Shown piece after piece: positions 41,716 through 50,000 of a stretch of 50,000 nt of DNA. Source of the stretch: Cristatella mucedo (Eukaryota; Bryozoa; Phylactolaemata; Cristatellidae); assembly GCA_009760855.2 (NCBI GenBank), contig WPIO01000007.1, forward strand, positions 11,482,501 through 11,532,500. Direction: 5' to 3'. Within the stretch, counting starts at the first letter, position 1, and each line of letters starts with the position of its first letter. The position numbers and the translations under genes were made by a program. The notes under the pieces are model-generated. The model ran no database searches and had not been told where the DNA came from. It was given only the letters and a program-made list of their open reading frames with translations.

Positions 41716-43289
41716 AATCTTACCATTCAATCAAGCTGTTTCTGGAGCCATTAGGCAAGCACTGTTGTACAGCTTACCTGAACTGTATATTTTTATAAGC
41801 TCCTGAATTCTCTAGTTAAGTGCTCACACCCATGGCTTCCGGTTGATGACAGATTGTTTTCATGAAACGTATTGAAATACAAATAATATATGCACTACCA
41901 ATTAAAATAGACCTTGTACGTTCGTGTCTGTAGCATAGCTAAAATAATATAGTTGTGTCTATAATATCTCTGGCACCGAACTATATAAAGTGGTTTCACA
42001 AAAATAAGCACGGAGTGAAGCAAGAACTCGGCCGTTGGCCTGTTTAGTTGATGGCAGGGAAACTGACATTGTCCCTTCACTTCCTATGATATCCAGTCAC
42101 AGCCTCCTTAGCCTTCGAAAAAGTCCTGGCTGTAGCCTGGCCAGAGCCTACAGTCCATTCCCTATTTACGAAAAACTATCTTGATTTGGAATGGTAATTC
42201 CCAGGAGAGTGCATTATCGCAAAGGCCTTCGTTCGAGGTCTTGCCCTCTGCACAAGTACTTAACCACCACAACAGCCGTCAGGATCTATCATCTGCATCC
42301 ATTCCTGTGAGATGTGAATCGGGTCACCTCTATCATCAGCAATATTTGAACAAGCCAATCAAGACCAGAGGATCCAAGCATAGCAGGTGCTGCAGGCTTT
42401 TATTGAACCACAGATTTGAGCAACCAATAAAAGCTCAATAAAAAAGACATGTACCAAGTGTCTAAATAAAAGCTTCATTGCTACAGACAATATTAACATT
42501 CAAGTTAACCCAAAAAGGGAAGCTGATTGCAGATTTTTTACGAGGCTTGTTTGGTTAAATCGCTAGGTTCGAAGTGCAACTGAAACTGCCCTGGAGTAAG
42601 AAAACAAGCAAGCTTTCCTTCGGTGAGGTAGCTACAGCCATGTTGGCCAGTAGCTCATAGTGGAAGCCAGTGCACAGCCTCGGCGATTAACTACCACCAT
42701 GAGAGCTATAAAGCCAATAGGATAGCTATATCGTGACATATCCATGAATAATGGGTACAGTACGTCATCATTAACAAAGAGCAGATAACTGACCATTGGG
42801 CTTGGCCAGAGATACCAGCTTTTGCTTATGGGCAGCATATTTTTAAGGGAACAGAAGCCACCAGAGCCCCGCAAGAAAGGCACGTGCCAAACGCCACTTA
42901 CATCGATTTCAAAGTCACAAGCACCTCTAAACTCTACAGATTAGCAGCCATTTTGCTACAGCAGAGCCAGCCTTGGCTCTTCCTGCAGATGCCCCCCTCC
43001 ATGGGCCACACACAATGGTAGTATTTGAGTGAGCCACTAGAATGGGGCACCGGGCTGCTGCAAAAGCCACCCACGTCTCCAACGACTGCGTGACTACCTT
43101 TCAGCAGCCATGCAAAAGTCGGGCAGTATCCCATCTGAAAGCCACAAGCATCAGTCAAGCAACAATCATGCAGACACTTGCATACGGGCACGTACCCATT
43201 CTTCATGCAAAAACATAACAATTTAAAAAACTAACATGGTCTGCCTGTAACACATCCGAGGAAAATTACATACTAATACAGTTCAGAGG
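41716..43289. other. Intron 1, unassigned part
   Basis: Frames of 61-95 codons are present on both strands without recognised motifs. No repeat family seen. Confidence 0.35.
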
Positions 43290-43515
43290 TCTCGGTGGTG
43301 CAGGAAAGTTGCACGCTGACATGGAAGCGCCCCAGGCTTCAGCAGCTCGGGACGACTATTCTGTCACTTGCTCCGAATTACAATTTGCAATTACAAAAGT
43401 CCTGTAGATCAGCATCACTAAGGAACCCATTGGGCAGCCCTTATGAGCCTAGTAGCTGGTGCCGCCAAATCTGGAGCATGCCTCACTCACGGGTTCGAAT
43501 CCTGCTGCCACTCAG
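43290..43515 (+). mobile_element. Possible tRNA-derived SINE head
   Basis: A perfect B box, gggttcgaatcctgctgcca, lies at ~43492-43511, with an A-box-like tagtagctggtgccgcc ~50 bp upstream. The surrounding sequence does not match SINE-1 or SINE-2, so it may be a separate family or a decayed tRNA pseudogene. Confidence 0.4.
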
Positions 43516-43619
43516 ACGTTCTCCTGTCAATCGAAAGCTACTCCAATAGTTCTGCGTGCAGCGCCGACGATGCACTTTGGGCTACAGTAACCTAAAGAGC
43601 ATCCTAAAAAATTCCTTAA

Positions 43620-44435
43620 TAATTCTAATAGCGATGTGTCTTTAAATGCGGCCTCAGAGAACTTAAATGTTTTTCTAAGCACATTGCATGCGATGTAAAA
43701 GCAAGCGTGACCTATGAGGAGTAGTAACATGAACTATAGTTAGCGGTAACATGCCCGGTGTTAATATGATCTATATGGTTAGATGGTAACAAGCACAGTG
43801 CCAGCTAGCGTGCAGAGCACACGAAGGAAATATCCCAAGGACCAGCCAAATGCTGTGAGGACCGGGTCGTTTAAAGGTTCTTTTCAAAGGTCGTAAGGTC
43901 AGGAGATGCCGTGACGGCAGCTGTGAGTGAGTTTCAGGCTTTAGGAGTATGTGAACTGTAGGCACGATCCCTAAAGGATTTGAGCTTGGTTCGAGGCATA
44001 GCTAAACGATATGAGTCAGAAGAATGCAAGATACTATGCCTAGCCTCATGGGGGAGTAGTTTTGATAGGTAGGCTTGAGCCAGAGAATAAAGTAACCTAC
44101 AAATGAGTACCAGAACCGTAAACCCGATAGGCTGCTTGATTGGGAGCCAGCTCAGGTCGGCAAGTGGTGTGATGTCACAACTGCATCGCTCACGGCAGGC
44201 ACTCCTAGCTGCAGAGTTTTGCCCCAAATTGAAAGTACCTGATTACTCCAGCAGGAAAGCCGGCTGGTGAGTTACAGAAGTAGAGGCGGAATGTAGCAAA
44301 TACATGGGCCAACTTGGGGACTGTTTGCTGCTGCTTAGGTGCAGCTAAGTATGAAGCAGGTGCTAGGTGAAAAACAGAGAGGTTCAAGTGGATTAAATAA
44401 AAGCTGGTAACGAATGGTGACGGCTCAATCAGCAC
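43620..44435 (-). pseudogene. LINE-B copy, RT C-terminus and 3' end, antisense (intron 1)
   Basis: Antisense tail (gcggcctcagagaacttaaa) and UTR, then an open minus frame (44227-43934) reading QNSAARSACRERCSCDITPL, LSWLPIKQPIGFTVL, AQAYLSKLLPHEARHS and KSFRDRAYSSHTPKA. Further upstream is LAHVFATFRLYFCNSPAGFP. It is in the same orientation as the host gene. Truncated, with stops and lost residues. Confidence 0.88.
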
Positions 44436-45584
44436 AGCTCGAGCAGCAAGAATACAGTTATAAGTTATATAGAGGCTTGAAAGTGATTCAGGAACATCTC
44501 CAAATGTGAGACACGATCCGCAGATGATAAATGGCAGAGAACAACAGATCGATAACGTCTGTGCTAAAAGAGAAAAGGACTAAATGACGGTGAGAAACAA
44601 ACTATTAAGGCAGGAGAACGAAGAGCTGCCACGACCTTCATCTTGCCCCTATCCACATTCGTAGTTATCAAGCTACAAGGCCTGTTGCTCGTCGACGCAA
44701 CGAAACGTGCAACAACAGTTGGCAATGCATGTCCTGATCCTATCCCAAGCCAACCCCACTGCCATTGTATTCCACGGCCTACTACAGTCGAGACCAAAGC
44801 AATAATGTCTAGCCTAGGAAGCCGCGGTAGTCGAGAAGTGATAGGCGGCAAATAAAAGGTACGGCAAAATGAAGACGCCGTGAGCCGAAGCCAACCTCGA
44901 AATTACAGTTGCTCCCAGAATGCATCCAGAATGTCAATGCTACGCCGACGCTACGGTGCTCCGAATGTCCTGCCTGGCGCCTACGGCCATAGAAGGCACT
45001 AATGGGGCACATAGGCCTGGTGCCAACCTCCTTCTCCCTTAGTGTATCTGGCAATCGTCAATGCTGCTTACTGACAGCAGCCGGGTACAGCTGGCTGAAA
45101 GAGAGCAGGTGAACATTTCTGCTAACATTAGAGTTCATTACGCAGTTATCGGGCCAGAACCGTCGACGAGCCTAATTATGAAGGAGCAAATCAGGCCAGG
45201 CCGTCCGCTACTCTCAGTCTTGATCCGTGAATGGATGTTGGCGCCAACTTTCATGACGTAATTTCGTGCATGACAGAACGCATAAGCATGTGATACGATC
45301 GAACTTCTTGCATACTCGACGATTGTGCTATGAGACACCATAGGTGACAAACGAAGACAAACGCCACAACTATGCAGCAGGCGACGACCATCAAGTTTAG
45401 TGGGAATACGAGGCAGGACAGACGGTTCTCAGATACTGATTAGCACACACTTAGGGCAGCCATCTGGGTGATCTGGTCTGCCTCTAAAAGAAGGATCGCA
45501 TATGCATCTAGTGGGAAATCGATCACTTGTCAGGAGCAGGCCTAAGGAGTGGTCTACAGCTAGGCTGACACTACTGTGCTAATA
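44436..45584. other. Intron 1, unassigned part
   Basis: Moderately GC-rich. Frames of 66-95 codons on both strands lack recognised motifs. Confidence 0.35.
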
Positions 45585-46300
45585 TAATTAATAATAAAAC
45601 ATCTGCATAGCACTTTAGGAGAACTGAATTTCTTATTAAGCACTTTTCATATGGTGGAACTGGTGCCCGACATTTGATCAGTAAGCATATTATATAAAAT
45701 GCACACAGCCGGAGCAAATGCTGAAAGAAACAGGGTCTTGTAGCTTCCTTCTAAATGTCCAGTCAAGGGACGTACTGAGGTTGGTCAGTAGCAACTTCCC
45801 GACTTTAAAAGCATGAAAAGTGAAAGCAAGGTCTCCAAAGGATTTGAGGTCGGTTCGTGGCACAGCTAAACAACTTAAGTCCTGTATAGCGAGTGAGACG
45901 ATGCAAAGCCTAATTACAAAGTATTTTATAAAGAGAATGAAAGGACATAAAAGTGAGAGGCGCATCGACATGCTGCTTGATGGAGATCTAGTCGCGAGAA
46001 TGAAGTAGTGCGGCAGCTGCAACGTTCAAGGCAGACGAGCCGGGCTGTTAGTTTTCACCTACTGTAATAGTATTGTTTCATATGCAAAAGAAAGGGATGA
46101 AGTGAGTCAGAGAAGTTCAGAAGGGTTTCCTCAAATGCATGAGCCGACAAGGCTGTGGTATCCCGATCTAAGCACACCCGGATTTTGCAAGTTAATGCAT
46201 TTGAAAGTAGGCACAGTTGACTACATTGTTACGATCCCCTAAGGAAAATTCATTTTGGAAAAGGACACACAAATTCCGTGCAGAGGCTAAGGAGGTAGTT
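45585..46300 (-). pseudogene. LINE-B copy, antisense, heavily decayed (intron 1)
   Basis: Starts with an AT-rich terminus and tail (agcactttaggagaactgaa, tttcttattaagcacttttc). On the minus strand it reads LAVPRTDLKSFGDLAFTFHA, then LTNLSTSLDWTFRRKLQ. Further on, aacgttcaaggcagacgagc corresponds to the RLVCRER region, and disordered text matches SAYFQ(L)...ICKIRVC. The order is preserved, but the frames are broken. Confidence 0.8.
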
Positions 46301-46704
46301 CTGCTTGCCGAGTCATGGTTGACGGCCACATTTCCAGTTCCTGGATCACAATATGTTTGTACGTGACTATTTAGCTGGTTTTATCCCCATTTCGGTAGTA
46401 TTTGCTGCCATCCATGCACTAATGTCAGAGACACAAGCCACAAGAAAGTTGCTGGAGGGCATGAACGGATCAAAGGAGAGATCCGGCTGTGTGTTATCCT
46501 ACATCTGATATTTTCATGCAGTGTCAACCACATTACCCACAACAATCCGGCAAAACAAAAAACATTTTGCATCCGGTTCGGATGCATACCATCCGGGTGA
46601 ACTGCTAAGGGTCCCTAAGCTGGGGAACTCAGCTGCCAGGCTCCTGAAGCATGGTGTGTAGCAAGGCAAGAAACTGTTAGATACTACAGCCAAACACAAA
46701 CTAT
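46301..46704. other. Intron 1, unassigned part
   Basis: Nothing recognised. Confidence 0.35.
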
Positions 46705-46790
46705 ATTAATAATAATAATAAATTTGATAACACATACAGGATGAATCACAGAGACCCACCAAATACTGTCATAAATAGATGCCTAGTTGT
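46705..46790 (-). mobile_element. LINE-B 3' UTR fragment, antisense (intron 1)
   Basis: An (AAT)n run, then catacaggatgaatcacaga, gacccaccaaatactgtcat and aaatagatgcctagtt. This is the antisense form of aggacgaatcacagggaccc...actaaatgctgtcctaaatagg. It abuts the sense LINE-B copy at ~46795. Confidence 0.75.
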
Positions 46791-46794
46791 CCTA

Positions 46795-47867
46795 GCCCTG
46801 TTAGGCCTTTACTTATATACAGATAACACTCAGCTATACCTTGGTTTTGATCCCAACTAGCAGTCCAGCACATTAAATTCTCTCAACTCTCTTGTTGTAT
46901 GTATTGCTGACACCCCACACGGATGGCAGCAAACATGCTCAAACAAATTAGCGATAACATTAACTTACTAGTTATGGGCAAACCAAATGTGACTCACAAA
47001 CTAGAAAGCTTAAAGCTCAAAATCGGCTCTGCCAGCATATCTCCTGTTGCATCTGCACGACATCTAGGTGTCCTATTCCAGGATGACCTGTCAATAGATG
47101 ACCATATCAGCTTCCTGCCAGCTTTCAGCTACATAACGTTGCTAAATCTCCGACTTGCTTAGACAGGGATACTACATCCAAATTGGTCCATGCATTTGTG
47201 ACATCATGTCTCGACTTCTATAACCCACTACTCGCTGGTCTATCGGCAGTGCAATCAGGCACTTACAGTTGGTGCAAAACTCTGTAGCTGTCTGTAATGA
47301 GTATCCCAGTAGCCACATAACATCTCTTCTTGCCGACTTGTTTTTAGTCAACCAGCCCATCGACTTTAAGGTTCCAACATTCACTTTTAGGTCTCTATTT
47401 TCTTACCCCGGCCTACTAATCAGAACTACTCCACAAACAGGCAAGGCATCATGCCACTCACTGCTACGACTTAAATCGTTTAGCTATACCTTAAATCCTT
47501 AGGAGACAGTGCCTTTAGTTCATATGCTCCCAAAGGCTGGAACCTACTCCCGACTGACATCACAACATCAACTGACCAAACGACATTTGAAAAGAAGCTT
47601 AAAACACCTGCTTATCACAGTATGTAGTGGTGCCTTAAGATTTTTCCTTTGCGTGCTCCTGCATGCTGACACTGACTATCACTACTAACCATGTTGCATA
47701 TGTTAACACCGTGCATGTAACCTCTAACCATGCCATGCATGTTGAAATTGTCCGTCTTACCAGTAAAAATGTCATCATGCTTGCTTTAATCATATGTCAA
47801 GTGCCTAGAAAGAGATTAAGTTCTCTGAGGGCACTGTACAAATGTATTATTATCATTATTATTATTA
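46795..47867 (+). pseudogene. LINE-B copy, RT C-terminal half and 3' end, sense (intron 1)
   Basis: Starts at the catalytic box, now YTDNTQLYLGFDP-like (the ADD is changed). It then reads DNINLLVMGKPNVTHKLESL, KLKIGSASISPVASARHLGV, FQDDLSIDDHISF, and broken SRL(D)FYNPLLAGL-type text. QLVQNSVAVCNEYPSS and a PIDFKVPTFTFRSLFS stretch follow, then the ORF end (SYAPKGWNLLP...). The UTR and tail (tgcctagaaagagattaagt, tctctgagggcactgtaca) end with (ATT)n at 47846-47867. It is antisense to the host gene. Multiple frameshifts. Confidence 0.9.
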
Positions 47868-47868
47868 G

Positions 47869-47924
47869 TGTGTGTGTGTGTGTGCGTGCGTGCGTACGTG
47901 TGTGTGTGTGTGTGTGTGTGTGTG
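47869..47924. repeat. (GT)n microsatellite
   Basis: GT repeat with GCGT interruptions, directly following the LINE-B terminal ATT tract. Confidence 0.95.
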
Positions 47925-47984
47925 CTCATCAACCGGGAGCTATCACAGCTCCTTCAGCAAATAAGACAAATGGCTGAACCAAAC

Positions 47985-48350
47985 CTCTGGTATTTGTTGA
48001 CTAGCCTTGCAGCCATATTCATCACCATCTACAGTGGTGTGGTGGCTTTTTCAATACCCCAGCCAAAATGGAATAGCAATAATTTAGGCGAGTCATTTAA
48101 ATTATTTGCAAGCGAACATTGTAGACAGCACCAATCTTAGATAGGGATCAGGCATGATGGCTAGCTGTGGAGACAATCCTCTGAATAAAATGAAAAATTT
48201 AGGCAATCGTCAAAGACGACACCTAAATTTACAGTAGCTGAAGCCGGAAACTCGAACGACAACACCAACAAGTAGTCAAGCAAAGTCTCCAAGTTCAACT
48301 GCATGCTTTCGGCATCCTATGACGAGCAGTTCGGTTTCATCGTCATTGCA
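47985..48350 (-). pseudogene. LINE-A fragment, antisense (intron 1)
   Basis: The minus strand reads NDDETELLVIGC (48300-48340), then VNLGVVFDDCLNF (~48195-48240), degenerate CLIPI-type text for RSLSKIRSC, and finally the LAGLPKKA...NMAAR region (~47995-48060). Order and wording match LINE-A. Truncated and broken. Confidence 0.8.
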
Positions 48351-48940
48351 AGGGGAGTTTATGTTTCGGCCCGAATATTTAGCCACAAACCCGTATGCTA
48401 CTCTAGACAAATGTGTTCCTTTTCTTGGCGATCGTCAGCAATTAAACAACATATGTACTGGATATCAGAGGAAAGATATGTAGACGGCCCTTCTAACACA
48501 AAACTATATTTGCAGCTTCCCAATCAATTTAGCCACGGTAACTGACAGCATCATAAGCAATCTTCTGCTTGCAACTCACACAACAACCTTCCTCAATGTG
48601 CACTTATTCCTCTTGACGCTCCTAAATCATCCTGCTTACTGATTCCGTGTCGGCTGACGATTGATTCCAACTCTGACACTGATGTACTTGACACCAAAAG
48701 CATAAAACCAAGCCCATACGACAAAAAAAAACAATTGGATGCACCGCGAAAAACGAACTAAAGCCGACCGTCCTACTTGCAAAACACTGTTAAAGAATGC
48801 AAAAATTAAGACGGTGCGAAAGAGAACATAACAAAGCTGCCACGGCCGTTGGCTCTCTTCTTTTTGCTCTCTTCCATTCTTCTACCCATCTTTGTTCTTC
48901 AACATCTCCCTCCCCTCCCTCCTTATCTGTCTCTCCCTCT

Positions 48941-48941
<1 letters not shown>
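48351..48941. other. Intron 1, unassigned part
   Basis: An 80-codon plus frame (48303-48545) overlaps the LINE-A piece and shows no motif. The rest is non-coding and ends in a pyrimidine-rich run. Confidence 0.35.

Positions 48942-49032
<91 letters not shown>
48942..49032. repeat. (CT)n microsatellite
   Basis: A pure CT run of about 45 units. Ser/Leu and Arg/Glu frames across it are artefacts. Confidence 0.97.
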
Positions 49033-49036
<4 letters not shown>

Positions 49037-49071
49037 TCCCTGCTTTGACGGCTGAGACAGAAGGCAAATAA

Positions 49072-49095
49072 CAGCTCGAGCTGCAGCTCGAGCTG
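49072..49095. repeat. 24-bp perfect palindrome
   Basis: CAGCTCGAGCTG is followed directly by its identical, self-complementary copy, so the 24 bp are both a direct duplication and a perfect inverted repeat. It lies in intron 1, shortly after the CT microsatellite. Confidence 0.85.
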
Positions 49096-49792
49096 CTCGG
49101 TCGACGTATGACAAATAACTGGGGACTGCAGAAAACAGGTGCATAATGCCAGAAGCAGGCCAATTAGTTGTCCTTCCTTTCTTTAGATCGCCAACGGTAG
49201 GTAACTTAGTTACACTAATTGCTCCGGACCAGGAGTACCAGCTGCTCATTGGCAGGCTCTGCAAGCAGCCAGAGCTAGCTGCAGCTGGATCCTGAGATGC
49301 CACAGCAGCACTGAGAACGAACAGTGGCAGCCAAAGCAGTCGCCGACTGCCAAGTGGTGGCCACCACAGCAGGCTCCGGGCGGCGGCTGTGGTGGCCTCC
49401 AGGCTGCGGCTGGGGGCACGGGGTCGTTGGGCGGTCTGGTGCTTTGCCTACTGAGAAGCAGGCAAATTATAGGCATCGGCTTGCAGAGGAGACTGGGGCC
49501 CACGGCACAGCACCAGCCTCCCCTGCTGCAGTCCCAGTCAGACAGGCATCAAGCAATGGCAAGACCCATAGGACTTTGCCAAAAAATTTAGCTTCCGCTG
49601 TTCGAGGGCCATAAGGTCGCTGCAGTGGAAAGAAAGAGCAGCAGAGCAGCGTAGGACTTCTGCGAGCACCGAGCCAGAGTACCGAACGCTAAGCTGCGAT
49701 CCTTCCCTACCTCCCTTGCTACCTTCCGATAGATGACCGGAGGCTGCGGCAGCACCACCTGGCCTGTCGCTGTGGTGGGAGGGGGGTATTAC
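49096..49792. other. Intron 1, part next to the upstream exon
   Basis: GC-rich. Frames at 49246-49503 (minus) and 49324-49614 (plus) are open, but the minus frame is not joined to the exon by a splice site I can see. The exon's own frame reads on past the donor into intron sequence. Confidence 0.4.
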
Positions 49793-50000
49793 CTGCATGA
49801 GCTCGGTGTCAACTATGGCCGATGGCACTGACTGAGTGGTTATCAAGCTTATGTTTCCGTGCTGCTGCAGATGTGCGAGCAGGCTCGCGTCAATTTGCAC
49901 GGTCTGCGACATCAAGGCAGGATCGAGGCCGGTTATGTGTATGCCTGGTCCGCCGAGGCCACCTGTCAGCTGCAGTTGAATGCCTTCAACGTGGCACGAG
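49793..50000 (-). CDS. Zinc-finger gene, upstream exon (partial; continues past the window)
   Basis: The minus strand is open from the window edge. It starts (S)CHVEGIQLQLTGGLGGPG, continues IHITGLDPALMSQTVQIDAS and LLAHLQQHGNISLITTQ, and ends DTELMQ at donor CAG|GTAATA, phase 0. The next exon begins in phase 0, so a direct join is possible, but an exon between them in the 9.6-kb intron cannot be ruled out. The Gly/Gln-rich text with DASLLAHLQQHGN has no named domain I can be sure of. Similar Gln/Leu-rich segments lie between finger clusters in ZNF236-type proteins, so the full protein probably has more fingers upstream. The open frame to the edge and the good donor are the main support. Confidence 0.75.

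Noticed and set aside
48797-49303. Ser/Leu and Arg/Glu frames around the CT run
   Set aside because: Microsatellite artefacts inside intron 1 of the zinc-finger gene.
1-50000. CRISPR arrays, operons or prokaryotic mobile islands
   Set aside because: No regularly spaced direct repeats with unique spacers and no closely packed long ORFs. Everything identified is eukaryotic.

Overview
This is metazoan nuclear DNA, most likely from an invertebrate. It has spliced genes with GT/AG introns, long AT-rich non-coding stretches, long CT and GT microsatellites, and many decayed L2/CR1-type LINEs, tRNA-derived SINEs and one Tc1-like transposon. There are no prokaryotic-type operons. I cannot name the species from the sequence alone.

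One host gene is well supported. It is on the minus strand and runs from the right edge of the window down to 30146. Five coding exons (49793-50000 partial, 40071-40241, 33186-33366, 30842-30979, 30146-30510) join with matching phases (0, 0, 1, 1). They encode the C-terminal part of a C2H2 zinc-finger protein with four fingers and an acidic tail. Fingers 1 and 4 are each split by an intron and become canonical only after splicing, which strongly supports the model. The linker and finger wording recalls the C-terminal fingers of ZNF236-type proteins, but that assignment is tentative. The four introns are about 9.6, 6.7, 2.2 and 0.33 kb and are full of repeats.

The first 30 kb and the large introns are a retrotransposon graveyard. 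LINE-A has copies at 2165-3545, 20746-21035, 21690-22950, 36600-38299 and, antisense, 47985-48350. Its 21690 copy is the best preserved. LINE-B has many copies, mostly 5'-truncated and often reduced to a 3' tail of 60-150 bp ending in an (ATT)n-like tract. The LINE-B tail carries a GCGCC...GGCGC hairpin like that of the L2 clade. A tRNA-headed SINE (SINE-2) ends in the same hairpin, so LINE-B is its likely source of reverse transcriptase. A second tRNA-headed SINE (SINE-1) has extra internal hairpins. A Tc1/mariner-like pseudogene lies at 4169-5330, and a short GC-rich element with hAT-like terminal inverted repeats lies at 27629-27845.

Several LINE copies sit head-to-head with inverted segments (9885-10400, 21435-22950, 23150-25605, 46705-47867), as twin-primed (5'-inverted) insertions would. 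CT-rich minisatellites occupy 1015-1425, 1624-1830 and 17541-17850. Pure (CT/GA)n tracts lie at 29781-29849, 30541-30580 and 48942-49032. The long stretches between these features hold only short, unconvincing ORFs.
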